A DNA stretch of 64,000 nt from contig NZ_JAUFQV010000012.1 of NCBI RefSeq assembly GCF_030409945.1, forward strand, positions 62,001 to 126,000, given 5' to 3'. The translations under genes were made by a program, and so were the position numbers. The DNA is from Vibrio tapetis subsp. quintayensis (GTDB taxonomy: Bacteria > Pseudomonadota > Gammaproteobacteria > Enterobacterales > Vibrionaceae). The notes beneath the pieces were generated by a model. That model worked only from the letters and a program-made list of their open reading frames with translations. It was not told the origin of the DNA and did no database searches. This document shows positions 42,101 through 51,136 of the stretch, piece after piece (positions within the stretch are counted from its first letter, which is position 1; every line of letters starts with the position of its first letter).

Positions 42101-43510
42101 TTGACTTCTTTAGTTCGTAACATAGTTGTTGCTTCAATTTCAGCGACGCTGACTGCTTGTGCTTCTATGAGTGCCGGTAATTTGTTCAGTCATTACAGCG
42201 CCCAGCATTCAGGTGTTTACCAGTCTGTTAATCAGGGGCAGTATCAAGCAGCGCAAGACTCTTTGACCGATCTTGAGTCGGAATTGGCCGGTCCCATTCT
42301 GGATAATATGGAACGCGGTAGAGTCGAGTTACTTAACCAAAACTATGCGCTGAGTTTGGCTAGTTTAAAACGAAGTGATCAAGCGGCTAAGATTCAAGCT
42401 GATCAACCCGTTATTTCCCTTAGTGAAACGGCGGCTTCTGTTGGGGCTCTGGCTGCTAATGATAATTTGACCAGTTATGAGCCTGCTGATTATGAGTTGG
42501 GCTTTCTGCATTTATATTTGGGTTTAAATTATCTAAAAGGCAATGATCTAGAAGGCGCATTGGTTGAAATCAGGCGTGCCAATATGGTTCAAGAGCAAGC
42601 AAAAAAACGCCGCGAATCAGAGTTAGAGTCGGCTGCGAAGTCTGGCGACGCGAATGGCATGAATGATAACTTGGGCGCTATCATGGCCAATTACCCAGCG
42701 GCGGGTAAAAAATTGCAAGCGGTACAAAATGGCTATTTGCTGTATTTCTCGGCTTTACTGTATGAAGCAGCGAACGATTTAAACAGCGCGTACATTGATT
42801 ACAAGCGAGCGCTGGCGGTCATGCCAGACAACCGTGAAATTATTGATGGCACCTTGCGAGTCGGCCACCGTTTGGGAATGAAGCAAGATTTAGTGAAACT
42901 TGAAAAGCGTTACGGAAAATATAAAAAGCCAAGCCAAGATAAAGGCCGGGTGATTATTATTGATGAGCAACGTGTCGTGCAAGCGATGGATAGCTGGCAA
43001 TTTTCATTTCCTTACTATGACCGAGATGCCAAACAGTATTTTTATTACAACTTGTCTTTGCCATACTATCCGAACACACAAGGATATAGCTTAGATGAGT
43101 TAACGTTAGACGATGCGACGTTAATGCAGTCTCAGTTGGTGGATGTGAATTTAATGGCAGGCAATAATTTGTCTGAGCGTATGCCGAGTATCATCATTCG
43201 CCAAGCATTACGCGTAATAGCGAAAGAGCAAATTCGACGTGAAGCGGCAAAAAATCAAGATGATGTGGGTAACGTATTGCTGAATTTGTGGAACATTTTG
43301 ACAGAGCAAGCAGACACAAGAAGTTGGCAGACATTGCCAGCAGAAGTATACAGTAGTAGTAAGCTCGTCAAGCCGGGTGCTCACAGCGTGAATGCCAACG
43401 GGAAAAATTATGAATTTAAAGTATCAGCAGGGCGCACTACGCTGGTATGGGTATCAAGACAAGGCCAAGGTTCAACTATCTGGCATAAGCAACTAGGGGC
43501 AATTAAATGA
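42101..43510 (+). CDS. COG3014-family lipoprotein
   Basis: 469 residues. The reading frame opens at a TTG (42101) with GGGGGA just upstream; no ATG lies in the right place. A signal peptide ends in the lipobox LTAC-A (cysteine near 20), so the mature protein is a lipid-anchored envelope protein. The central part has TPR-like helical repeats (YLGLNYLKGNDLEGALVEIRRAN, YEAANDLNSAYIDYKRALAV). The function is not established. It overlaps the ycfL start by ATGA and forms an operon with ycfL and lpoB, suggesting a part in cell-wall synthase regulation. Confidence 0.8.
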   Translation: MTSLVRNIVVASISATLTACASMSAGNLFSHYSAQHSGVYQSVNQGQYQAAQDSLTDLESELAGPILDNMERGRVELLNQNYALSLASLKRSDQAAKIQADQPVISLSETAASVGALAANDNLTSYEPADYELGFLHLYLGLNYLKGNDLEGALVEIRRANMVQEQAKKRRESELESAAKSGDANGMNDNLGAIMANYPAAGKKLQAVQNGYLLYFSALLYEAANDLNSAYIDYKRALAVMPDNREIIDGTLRVGHRLGMKQDLVKLEKRYGKYKKPSQDKGRVIIIDEQRVVQAMDSWQFSFPYYDRDAKQYFYYNLSLPYYPNTQGYSLDELTLDDATLMQSQLVDVNLMAGNNLSERMPSIIIRQALRVIAKEQIRREAAKNQDDVGNVLLNLWNILTEQADTRSWQTLPAEVYSSSKLVKPGAHSVNANGKNYEFKVSAGRTTLVWVSRQGQGSTIWHKQLGAIK

Positions 43511-43893
43511 AGAAAATCTGGATTGTAGCGCTATCTGTATTCGCCGTAATGGGGTGTGCGGAGCAAACCGCAGGCCTCAGTGTAGATGGTCAATCTCAAC
43601 GAGTTATCTTTAACGATAGCGTACTAGGCGGGAAAATTGATATTGAACAAATCGATACCGATGAGGTCAATGGTCATGCACGCGCGGTTGTGATGCTAAC
43701 TAGCAAGTCGTCTGGTAATCAAAATATTCAATATCGCTTTTATTGGTATGACGATAAGGGCTTAGAAGTAAACACTAAGCTTAGCCCGTGGAAACAAAAA
43801 ATTGTTCGTGGCTACGAAACCATCTCTATTTCAGAAGTATCTGTGAATCCGAACGCAACGAATTATCGTGTTCAGATCCGCAATGCAGATTAA
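43507..43893 (+). CDS. YcfL-like lipoprotein (DUF1425)
   Basis: 128 residues with an N-terminal lipoprotein signal ending AVMGC-AE. The mature part is a small beta-rich domain (AVVMLTSKSSGNQNIQYRFYWYD, then 'PWKQKIVRGYETISISEVSVN'), matching DUF1425/YcfL proteins. In E. coli ycfL lies directly before lpoB, as here (13-base gap). The role is unknown; an outer-membrane lipoprotein near PBP1B is inferred from gene order. Confidence 0.82.
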   Translation: MKKIWIVALSVFAVMGCAEQTAGLSVDGQSQRVIFNDSVLGGKIDIEQIDTDEVNGHARAVVMLTSKSSGNQNIQYRFYWYDDKGLEVNTKLSPWKQKIVRGYETISISEVSVNPNATNYRVQIRNAD

Positions 43894-43906
43894 TTAAGGA
43901 AACATT

Positions 43907-44497
43907 ATGAATAAAAGTATCATTGCATTACTTGGGCTTGCAGTTGTTTTAGGTGGTTGTTCTAACCAAGTATCGTATGGTGATGCTCAAGCAGTAGAAA
44001 CCACAACGATTGACTTTGGTTCTACGGATCTGCAAACCATTGCGGGTCAAATGGTCGACAGCATGATGATGTCTGGCTCAGTAGCGGCAATTACTCGTGA
44101 AAGCCGTCCTATCGTATTTGTTGAGCGCATCAAAAATAAAACCAGCGAACACATCGATACTGAATCGATTACGGATTCAATCAGCACCAAAATGCTGAAC
44201 TCGGGTAAGTTCCGTTTCGTTGATATGGATCGTGTTGAATCGGTTCGTGAGCAATTGAACTTCCAAAACGACGATGAGCTAGTGAACCAAAGCAGCGCAA
44301 TCCAATTCGGTAAGATGGTTGGCGCGCAATACATGCTTTATGGCAACTTATCTAGCATCGTGAAAAACGAAGGCAGCGACCAGGATGTATACTACAAAAT
44401 GACGATGCGTCTAATGGATCTTGAGTCTGGCTTGATTGAATGGGCTGACGAAACGGAAATCCGTAAGCAAAAGTCTAAAAGCTTCCTAGGTCTATAA
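43907..44497 (+). CDS. lpoB: Penicillin-binding protein activator LpoB
   Basis: 196 residues with signal peptide and lipobox VLGGC-SN (Cys near 18). The compact C-terminal domain starts near residue 50 (TIDFGSTDLQTIAGQMVDSM) and contains 'RPIVFVERIKNKTSEHIDTESI' and 'AQYMLYGNLSSIVK', as in YcfM/LpoB. In enterobacteria LpoB is an outer-membrane lipoprotein that reaches through peptidoglycan to activate PBP1B. The long Pro/Gln linker of E. coli LpoB is almost absent here, so reach across the wall must come from elsewhere. It lies between ycfL and thiK. Confidence 0.88.
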   Translation: MNKSIIALLGLAVVLGGCSNQVSYGDAQAVETTTIDFGSTDLQTIAGQMVDSMMMSGSVAAITRESRPIVFVERIKNKTSEHIDTESITDSISTKMLNSGKFRFVDMDRVESVREQLNFQNDDELVNQSSAIQFGKMVGAQYMLYGNLSSIVKNEGSDQDVYYKMTMRLMDLESGLIEWADETEIRKQKSKSFLGL

Positions 44498-44545
44498 TAC
44501 TAGCACTTAGAGTTTAGTACTTAGGGCGTATAACAGGAGCAAGCA

Positions 44546-45412
44546 GTGGCAAAAATGAGTTGGAATGAAGCGTTAAGGCTTGATGATTCATTGGCGTCAC
44601 TAATTGAGTTTTTTGTTTTGCCTCCAATAACCACGGAGTTGTTGGCAGGTGGACTTAGCAATCGATGCTGGAAACTTTCTGACGCTCAAGGTCGTCACTA
44701 TGTGTGGCGACCTATTACAACCATTTCTACCTCATTTGGTGTCTCTCGCACAAATGAATACGTGTTACTCAATGCATTAGAGCACTATCCGTTTGCACCT
44801 AAGCCGATCCTATTGAATCAATCGGGTTTATTAGTGGAATGGTTGGAAGGGCAGGTTATGGTTGGCCAGATAACTCCCCATGAGCTACTAACAACACTGG
44901 CTGATGTTCATCGAACACAAATCAATGACAAACCCATCCAAAAATTCAATTTGGCCGAAAAAGTTGATTTGTATTGGATGCAACTCGAAAACACTGCCGA
45001 AGAATCTCACCTCGAAAGCCTATACAAGCGTTTCCGTAAGCCTCCTTATGTCCCAAATACGCGCCGCTCGCTGTGTCATTTTGACCTCGGGGACTACAAT
45101 TTGATTCGAACGGAAAAAGGGATAGGGGTAATCGACTGGGAATACGCCGCAGTAGGTGACCCATGCATGGATATAGCGATGACATGTTCAGTTGCGGGTC
45201 TTTCCATTGAAGAAAGCGTTGAACAGTACTGTAAGGTTCGTGGCATAGCGGATGAAGAGTCGTGGCTTCAAGGCACGTTAGAGTGGCTGCCATGCACTCA
45301 AATGATGGGTATGTTGTGGTATTACCTTGGATTTCAACTCTGGGGAGACGAGAGTTATCTGCAAAGTGCCCGAGAAATGAAGCAAACGTTAATAGAACAA
45401 ACTTTAACCTAG
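44546..45412 (+). CDS. thiK: ThiK-like aminoglycoside-phosphotransferase-fold kinase
   Basis: 288 residues from a GTG at 44546 with AGGAG 6 bases upstream (an ATG at 44555 is less well spaced). The APH kinase fold is clear: GGLSNRCWKL near 37, catalytic loop CHFDLGDYNLI near 178, and metal loop IDWEYAAVGDP near 196. In this gene order the E. coli counterpart is thiamine kinase ThiK, which phosphorylates salvaged thiamine. Choline or other small-alcohol kinases share the fold, so the substrate is inferred from synteny. Confidence 0.78.
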   Translation: MAKMSWNEALRLDDSLASLIEFFVLPPITTELLAGGLSNRCWKLSDAQGRHYVWRPITTISTSFGVSRTNEYVLLNALEHYPFAPKPILLNQSGLLVEWLEGQVMVGQITPHELLTTLADVHRTQINDKPIQKFNLAEKVDLYWMQLENTAEESHLESLYKRFRKPPYVPNTRRSLCHFDLGDYNLIRTEKGIGVIDWEYAAVGDPCMDIAMTCSVAGLSIEESVEQYCKVRGIADEESWLQGTLEWLPCTQMMGMLWYYLGFQLWGDESYLQSAREMKQTLIEQTLT

Positions 45413-45545
45413 GCTTGCCTGCAATTCGAAATAATGCAAATAAGATCACTTTTTACACATAAGATTTCACATTCACCCGCTTCCAAAGCACCTTATTCGT
45501 GGTAGATTGAACTCATAACAGCACCCATGGAACCGGGGGGATACT

Positions 45546-46085
45546 ATGATTATATATTTACACGGCTTTGATTCAACAAGCCCAGGTAACCACGAAAAAG
45601 TATTACAACTGCAATTTATCGACGATGATATTCGTTTCGTTAACTACAGCACTCGTCATCCAAAACACGACATGCAACATTTGTTAAAAGAAGTCCATAA
45701 AGTCATTGAACAAAGTGACGATCCAAATCCACTTATTTGTGGTGTGGGTCTAGGCGGCTTTTGGGCTGAGAGAATTGGCTTTTTGTGTGGGATTAAGCAA
45801 GTGATGTTTAATCCAAATTTGCGCCCAGAGATCAACATGCAGGGCCGAATTGACCGACCTGAAGAATACGAAGACATTGCAACTAAGTGTGTTGAAAAAT
45901 TCAGAGGGAAAAATCGCAAACAGTGTCTAGTTATTTTGTCTGAAAATGATGCTATTCACGACAATAAAGCGCATGCGAGTGAGTTGGAAGAATATTACGA
46001 CATCATTTGGGATGCGACGCAAGAACATAAATTCAGCAAGATCTCTCAGCATTTACAAGCAATGAAAGCATTCAAACAAAGCTAG
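45546..46085 (+). CDS. ycfP: YcfP/YqiA-family alpha/beta-hydrolase-like protein
   Basis: 179 residues, one fewer than E. coli YcfP. It begins [20 protein letters not shown], the YqiA/YcfP hydrolase pattern, and has [17 protein letters not shown] near 67, where the usual nucleophile Ser of GxSxG is Gly (GVGLGG). A classical Ser hydrolase is therefore unlikely. GGGGGGA lies before the ATG. It is followed by a terminator and then ndh, as in the enterobacterial order. Confidence 0.88.
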   Translation: MIIYLHGFDSTSPGNHEKVLQLQFIDDDIRFVNYSTRHPKHDMQHLLKEVHKVIEQSDDPNPLICGVGLGGFWAERIGFLCGIKQVMFNPNLRPEINMQGRIDRPEEYEDIATKCVEKFRGKNRKQCLVILSENDAIHDNKAHASELEEYYDIIWDATQEHKFSKISQHLQAMKAFKQS

Positions 46086-46138
46086 TGCCTTGAGTAAATC
46101 ATCATTCATATCTTTGGTGACTTGTTAGTTATCAAATA

Positions 46139-46163
46139 AAAAGCACCGCGAGGTGCTTTTTTT
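46139..46163 (+). terminator. Terminator of ycfP
   Basis: AAAAGCACC (46139-46147) pairs with GGTGCTTTT (46152-46160) around a GCGA loop, followed by T residues. Confidence 0.9.
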
Positions 46164-46286
46164 ATTCAACGATTCCTTTAATTCTTGTACAAGCCTTCAC
46201 CAATTGTCCCCTTAAAAACGACTTTCTTGAAAACACCCATTGCCTAAAAGGATTTGACGCTTATAATGCGTTTACACTAAGTTTTT

Positions 46287-46300
46287 TTGATAAATATCAA
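46287..46300 (+). promoter_or_regulatory. FNR box upstream of ndh
   Basis: TTGATAAATATCAA is a perfect FNR palindrome (TTGAT-N4-ATCAA), 172 bases before the ndh ATG. FNR represses ndh in E. coli when oxygen is low; the same control is likely here. Confidence 0.85.
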
Positions 46301-46471
46301 AGAAAGTTGATATTAGCGTGCTAGATAGCCGAATTTCGACTCCAGATCACTAAGTTGAGCCCCCGTTTGAGTGCGCGCTCCTTGTGTCTCTTTAAAGAAT
46401 CCCATGCTTTGGTTTCTGAGTTATCAGTGACGGGGGCTAAATAAAGTTTTAATTTGAAAAGGAGTGTCATC

Positions 46472-47761
46472 ATGACGCGTATTATTGTTGTAGGTGGCGG
46501 TGCTGGCGGTTTGGAATTGGCGACCAAACTAGGACGTACACTAGGACGTAAGAACAGAGCTAAGATTACCTTGGTCGACCGCAAAGGCAGTCACTTATGG
46601 AAACCTTTGCTACACGAAGTCGCAACGGGTTCGCTGGATGAAGGTGTTGATGCTTTGAGCTATCGCGCGCATGCTAAAAATCACAGTTTTGATTTTCAGA
46701 TGGGCAGCTTAGAAGGCATTGACCGCGATCGTAAAGTGATTGTGTTGAGCGAATTGCGTGACGAGAATCAAGAGCTTTTGATCCCACAGCGTGAGCTAGA
46801 GTACGATATTCTAGTGATGGCGATCGGTTCTACTTCTAATGACTTTAATACTCCAGGTGTTCGTGATAACTGTATCTTCCTAGACAGCCCTGAACAAGCA
46901 CACCGTTTCAGAACAGAAATGAATAACCAGTTCTTGAAACTACACGCTAAGAACGGTCAAGGCACTGTTGATATTGCCATTGTTGGTGCTGGCGCGACAG
47001 GAGTTGAGCTTTCAGCAGAACTTCACAATGCAATAAAAGAACTGCGTACCTATGGTTTTGGTGACTTAGATTCTAGCAAGCTTAACGTAAGTCTAGTTGA
47101 AGCCGGTGAGCGTATTTTACCTGCGCTTCCACCCCGTATCTCATCTGCTGCGCATCAAGAGTTGACTAAGTTAGGTGTAAATGTTCGTACCGCAACTATG
47201 GTGACGCAAGCAGACAGCGAAGGCTTAACAACCAAAGATGGTGATAAGATCCCAGCACAAATCATGGTGTGGGCGGCAGGCATTAAAGCGCCAGATTTCA
47301 TCAAAGACATCGCGGGCCTTGAAACGAACCGTATTAACCAGTTAGTGGTTAACAACACATTGCAAACCACGCGTGATGAAAACATTTTTGTGATCGGTGA
47401 TTTGGCACAGTGTACCCAAGCTGATGGTTCTTTTGTTCCACCTCGAGCTCAAGCTGCACACCAAATGTCGACTCAAGCCTACAAGAATATTGTCGCAAAA
47501 ATGAATGGCCGTGCGTTAACGCCGTACGAATATAAAGACCACGGTTCGTTAGTTTCTCTTAGCCGTTTCTCTACGGTGGGTAGCCTGATGGGTAACTTAA
47601 CCAAAGGCTCTATGATGGTTGAAGGACGTATTGCTCGGGTAGTGTACATTTCACTTTACCGCATGCACCAAATGGCGCTACACGGCATGTTAAAAACGGC
47701 ATTGATGATGTTAGTGGGACGAATTAACCGAGTGTTACGCCCAAATCTAAAACTGCATTAA
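46472..47761 (+). CDS. ndh: Type II NADH dehydrogenase
   Basis: 429 residues from the ATG at 46472, with AAGGAG 7 bases upstream. Two dinucleotide folds are visible: FAD motif [14 protein letters not shown] at the start and NADH motif [17 protein letters not shown] near 167. 'FVIGDLAQC' near 305 marks the FAD-binding end, and the C-terminus has basic amphipathic helices ([18 protein letters not shown]) for membrane binding. It passes electrons from NADH to quinone without pumping protons. The FNR box upstream suggests aerobic expression. Confidence 0.95.
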   Translation: MTRIIVVGGGAGGLELATKLGRTLGRKNRAKITLVDRKGSHLWKPLLHEVATGSLDEGVDALSYRAHAKNHSFDFQMGSLEGIDRDRKVIVLSELRDENQELLIPQRELEYDILVMAIGSTSNDFNTPGVRDNCIFLDSPEQAHRFRTEMNNQFLKLHAKNGQGTVDIAIVGAGATGVELSAELHNAIKELRTYGFGDLDSSKLNVSLVEAGERILPALPPRISSAAHQELTKLGVNVRTATMVTQADSEGLTTKDGDKIPAQIMVWAAGIKAPDFIKDIAGLETNRINQLVVNNTLQTTRDENIFVIGDLAQCTQADGSFVPPRAQAAHQMSTQAYKNIVAKMNGRALTPYEYKDHGSLVSLSRFSTVGSLMGNLTKGSMMVEGRIARVVYISLYRMHQMALHGMLKTALMMLVGRINRVLRPNLKLH

Positions 47762-47788
47762 TCCAGAATAAAACGTAACACCGAGAAT

Positions 47789-47824
47789 AAAAATGCCAGC
47801 ATTCATTGTGATGCTGGCATTTTT
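47789..47824. terminator. Bidirectional terminator between ndh and the RIO kinase gene
   Basis: AAAAATGCCAGCAT (47789-47802) pairs perfectly with ATGCTGGCATTTTT (to 47824), with A and T runs on both sides. It serves both convergent genes. Confidence 0.92.
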
Positions 47825-47877
47825 GATTCTGGGACTAGGTGCTTGATACTCAAATGTTGACCGTTACAGTCGGGTGA

Positions 47878-48768
47878 TTATTCAGTATCAGCCCAGTTGA
47901 ACTTACTTTCATCGACCCCATCTTTTGCTTCTTTAATGCGTTCACGGCGGTCTAACTCAGCGGCGCGTGCTGCGTCAATCTCCTGCATGATGGTATCGAC
48001 GTCTGCGTCGATGGCGCTCTCTTCAAATTGGCCAGTCAGTTCGCTCTCCGGCGTTAACAGGCCTTTTTCAAATAGTGCCCACATTTCCTTAGCGTATTCT
48101 GTTTTCATTAGCTCAGGGGCATACTGAGCGTAATAATCGCGAATATTATTGATATCACGAGCTAACATCCACTCGGCGTTATTGTTGGCTGAGGCATCTA
48201 CCGCTTGAGGTAAATCAATGATTACCGGACCATACTCATCAACGAGTACATTAAACTCAGATAAATCACCATGAATGAGGCCAGCGCATAGCATTTTAAC
48301 GACGTATGTCATCATGGTTTGATGATCTTCACGAGCTTGCTCTGCAGACATTGTCACATCGTTAAGTCTAGGTGCAACATAACCTTCGTCATCAGTAACC
48401 AATTCCATAAGCAGTACGCCGTCGAAACAGCCATAGGGAACGGGTACTCTCACACCCGCTTCCGCAAGTTTGTATAGTGCATCTACTTCTGCGTTCTGCC
48501 ATACCTTTTCTTGTTGATCGCGGCCAAAACCGGAGCCTTTTTCCATTGCTCTGGCTCGGCGGCTATTTCTAACTTTGCGGCCCTCTCTGTAAGCAACGGC
48601 CTGTTTAAAACTGCGTTGGCTGGCTTCCTTGTACACTTTGGCACAACGAATCGTATCGCCACAGCGCACTATGTACACTGAAGCCTCTTTGCCACTCATG
48701 AGTTGGCTGGTCACTTCGTCGACCAAACCATCGTCAACTAAGGGCTGTATTCTTTTGGGTATTTTCAT
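47878..48768 (-). CDS. RIO1-like serine kinase
   Basis: 296 residues with a RIO kinase domain. The RIO P-loop region reads LMSGKEASVYIV (24-35), the lysine is in CAKVYK, the catalytic loop is HGDLSEFNVLV near 166, and the metal loop is IIDLPQAVD near 183 (RIO has DxPQ for DFG). An acidic C-terminal tail (residues 255-296) follows. Bacterial RIO proteins are poorly studied; archaeal and eukaryotic ones act in ribosome maturation. A basic segment (RKVRNSRRARAMEKGSGFGRD) near 65-85 is typical for the family. Confidence 0.88.
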   Translation of the reverse strand: MKIPKRIQPLVDDGLVDEVTSQLMSGKEASVYIVRCGDTIRCAKVYKEASQRSFKQAVAYREGRKVRNSRRARAMEKGSGFGRDQQEKVWQNAEVDALYKLAEAGVRVPVPYGCFDGVLLMELVTDDEGYVAPRLNDVTMSAEQAREDHQTMMTYVVKMLCAGLIHGDLSEFNVLVDEYGPVIIDLPQAVDASANNNAEWMLARDINNIRDYYAQYAPELMKTEYAKEMWALFEKGLLTPESELTGQFEESAIDADVDTIMQEIDAARAAELDRRERIKEAKDGVDESKFNWADTE

Positions 48769-49013
48769 AGCGCCTTTATACCTTAGTTAGCCGATGGATG
48801 TAAAACTAATGCGAGTAACCAAGGCTGTTTATTATCAGAACCACAATTTTTGTGCCGACAAGAGTCAATATCCGGTTTGTTCGAGTCGTTGAGCGGATGA
48901 ACGTGAGTCTGTACAGGGTTCGAAACTGGCAAAATCATGGCTCCTATCGTCATGCGTGAAAAATTGGGGTATCTAGTGTTTTCAAAATACTGAGTTCTGT
49001 TGGTGCTAAATGT

Positions 49014-49042
49014 AAAAAAGCCAGCACGAATAGGCTGGCTTT
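49014..49042 (-). terminator. Terminator of the hibernation factor gene
   Basis: AAAGCCAGC (49017-49025) pairs perfectly with GCTGGCTTT (49034-49042); on the minus strand a run of six T follows. It lies 25 bases after the hpf-like stop. Confidence 0.9.
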
Positions 49043-49066
49043 ACGAATCTGGTCAGTTGATATGGC

Positions 49067-49423
49067 TTACACCAACTTCATCTCTTGAATGATATCTGAA
49101 GCGATTTCTGGCTTCGTGCTGGTCGGTTTGGCGTGAAGGTCTGCCTTTAGTTGCCCTTTACGGTTGCTAAGTCCCGTTTCTAGCTTTTTCAATGCGGCTG
49201 CGATAGCTGGATACATAACATCGTTTGTTGATTTCGCTGAAACGCGAACGCCTTCGTAGTTAGTGAAAATTTCTACTTCATGTTGGCCGTGTTCTTTAGT
49301 CACGATGATGTCGCAGCTGATCAGTTGTGGAAAGTGAGCGGAGACTTTCTCAAATTTGCTTTCAATTTCTTTGCGTGAGTCTTCATTGATTGATACATGG
49401 TGTGTTTGAACATTTACTTTCAT
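49067..49423 (-). CDS. Ribosome hibernation factor of the HPF/RaiA family
   Basis: 118 residues from the ATG at 49423, with GAAAGG about 9 bases upstream. The beta-alpha-beta-beta-beta-alpha fold is clear (MKVNVQTHHVSINEDSRKEIESKFEKV, then 'SAKSTNDVMYPAIAAALKKLETGL'). The short C-terminal tail (residues 100-118) makes it closer in length to RaiA (YfiA, 113) than to short HPF (95). Such proteins block the decoding centre and store 70S or 100S ribosomes in stationary phase. Which of the two roles applies cannot be settled here. Confidence 0.88.
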   Translation of the reverse strand: MKVNVQTHHVSINEDSRKEIESKFEKVSAHFPQLISCDIIVTKEHGQHEVEIFTNYEGVRVSAKSTNDVMYPAIAAALKKLETGLSNRKGQLKADLHAKPTSTKPEIASDIIQEMKLV

Positions 49424-49652
49424 ATAATTATACCTTTCCAATCACTGTGTTCTTTAAACTTAGCAAACTCCACGCACTTTGACCAAGTGTAGATTTGCAC
49501 ATGTGTGATTGAGTTCAGCGTTATGAAATAATATTGTCGTTACCCCTTGAATACGAGCCATGTTGCAAGAATATGTATGGGCAGCAAAAGAATATATCCG
49601 TACACGATAACTTGCTAGAGACGGCCACTGTTTGAATTATGAACAGGTTAGA

Positions 49653-50207
49653 TCAGGCTAAGTCACTCGGAATCAAAGAAAAAACCAACCCATCTCTTAT
49701 TTGATCATCATGAATGAACCGATTGCGTGCTACTCCCTCTTCCAGGGCGCCCAATTTCTTTGCTACCGCATGACTGGCGATGTTTTCTGTATCACAGACG
49801 ATTTCGAGTCGAGTTAGCGCTATTTCTTCAAAACAGAATGAACACAAGCCTTGAAGCGCTTCACTTGCGTATCCTTTTTTCTGATGTTCATCGCTAATCC
49901 AGTAACCGATGGTTCCCATATTAAAAGAGTAGTAGCGCTCGGTTAATGCCACCATACCGATGAGCTCGTCATTGTGTTGTAGAAAAACACCAAAGCCATA
50001 AGACAAGCTTTTAAGCCAATTTACACGATTTGCTATCAGAAAATCGTATCCGTCTTGCTGGTTAAAATGCGGATGACACCAATCAACCCATTGATGAAGT
50101 GATGGGGAGCGCCGAATCATCTCACAGAACTCGTTGAGGTGATCGTTGTTAATCAGGCGTAATTCAAGCCTACTGGTATGGATGCTGTCGTCGACGGATA
50201 TATGCAT
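49653..50207 (-). CDS. RimJ/RimL-type GNAT acetyltransferase
   Basis: 184 residues. Opens with SRLELRLINNDHLNEF, the RimL pattern, and carries the acetyl-CoA loop in EHQKKGYASEAL near 110 with IGYWISDE before it. 'LEIVCDTENIASHAVAKKLG' near 138 is the usual C-terminal part. Relatives acetylate ribosomal protein N-termini (L7/L12 for RimL), but many have other substrates. It is the last gene after csiV on the minus strand, with a 9-bp stem-loop between. Confidence 0.85.
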   Translation of the reverse strand: MHISVDDSIHTSRLELRLINNDHLNEFCEMIRRSPSLHQWVDWCHPHFNQQDGYDFLIANRVNWLKSLSYGFGVFLQHNDELIGMVALTERYYSFNMGTIGYWISDEHQKKGYASEALQGLCSFCFEEIALTRLEIVCDTENIASHAVAKKLGALEEGVARNRFIHDDQIRDGLVFSLIPSDLA

Positions 50208-50223
50208 AAGTTAGGTATTAATT

Positions 50224-50251
50224 AGCCCTTATGCGTGAAGCGATAAGGGCT
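50224..50251 (-). other. Intercistronic stem-loop between csiV and the GNAT gene
   Basis: AGCCCTTAT (50224-50232) pairs perfectly with ATAAGGGCT (50243-50251). There is no T run on the minus strand, so it is not a strong terminator; it might stabilise the csiV message. Confidence 0.45.
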
Positions 50252-50282
50252 ATAATCGTAAGAATGTATTCGGTTACTGGAA

Positions 50283-51059
50283 TTAGGCTTGAGGCACGCG
50301 ACGTACTTGGATGATCATGCCCATCAATGGGTGATCCAAATAGTGAGTTTCTGTACTGCGCATACGACGCTTTTGATCCATACGATAGCTTTTTAAGTAT
50401 TCTTCTACCTGTAGAGTCGGAGACACAGACTCTAGGTTGCCAACTTGGATATTGGCATTGGCGTCTTGTTGGTCGTTTTCGAGATCCAACTCTTGAGACT
50501 CAAAGCTCACTTCACGAATACTTGGTGCTTTAAAGTCCACGTCTAGTTCCGCAAACAAATAGTGCTGTACATAGACTTGAAGCTTTCCATCAAGTTCGTA
50601 AATTGGGCTGTGAATGGTTTGTTCCTTGATATCATCGCTCAATCCCTCAACGGTATTGGTATCCACTCTAGCGTTACCTGCGTCATCAAAATCACGAGAG
50701 AAGTCTTTGCCAGCTTGAATGTGAAATACTGGAGCGGCATTTCTGCCTTGATCGCCTTGTCGCCAAGCAACATGCAGCATTGGCTTAAATGCTGCATGTT
50801 TATTCAACGCTTGATATTGTTTATTTAACTTATATTGAGACGCTGGCAGTAGCTTCGCCCCTCTTTTTTGCATCGCGAGGCTGTTTTGAAACGAGATGGC
50901 ATTATTGGCATTGATGCCATCAGCGTGATTTGGCCAGGATTCATGCACTTGCTCTGGATTCACTGATCGTTTAAAGATAATGACTTCAATATCAAATTGC
51001 CTTTGAGCAAATGATTGAAACGATACAAAAAATAGCAGGATTGGGATCAGTTTGTTCAT
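50283..51059 (-). CDS. csiV: Peptidoglycan-synthase regulator CsiV
   Basis: 258 residues. A signal peptide (MNKLIPILLFFVSFQSFA) gives a periplasmic protein starting QRQFDIEVIIFKRSVNPEQV, the CsiV hallmark. The C-terminus ends in 'HYLDHPLMGMIIQVRRV'. CsiV was described in Vibrio cholerae as a periplasmic protein that binds peptidoglycan and activates PBP1A through LpoA. It lies 77 bases after mfd on the same strand; a hairpin sits in its leader at 51073-51106. GGAG precedes the ATG. Confidence 0.9.
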   Translation of the reverse strand: MNKLIPILLFFVSFQSFAQRQFDIEVIIFKRSVNPEQVHESWPNHADGINANNAISFQNSLAMQKRGAKLLPASQYKLNKQYQALNKHAAFKPMLHVAWRQGDQGRNAAPVFHIQAGKDFSRDFDDAGNARVDTNTVEGLSDDIKEQTIHSPIYELDGKLQVYVQHYLFAELDVDFKAPSIREVSFESQELDLENDQQDANANIQVGNLESVSPTLQVEEYLKSYRMDQKRRMRSTETHYLDHPLMGMIIQVRRVPQA

Positions 51060-51072
51060 TTTGGCTCCGTCA

Positions 51073-51106
51073 CCTTTAAGCCGAAAGTCTGGCTTAAAGG
51101 TTTTTT
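51073..51106 (+). other. Hairpin with plus-strand T run in the csiV leader
   Basis: CCTTTAAGCC (51073-51082) pairs perfectly with GGCTTAAAGG (51091-51100), 8-nt loop, then six T on the plus strand. Both flanking genes (mfd and csiV) are on the minus strand. It therefore resembles a terminator for an antisense transcript, or a structure in the csiV mRNA leader just above its ribosome site. Confidence 0.55.
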
Positions 51107-51136
51107 GATTGATCTAACAATTTTACGAGTAACAAC

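Larger units (their letters stand above)
46086..46471. other. ycfP-ndh intergenic region
   Basis: 386 bases: the ycfP terminator (46139-46163), a likely ndh promoter (TTGACG near 46255 and following AT-rich bases), a perfect FNR box (46287-46300) and a leader of about 170 bases. No gene is seen. Confidence 0.55.
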
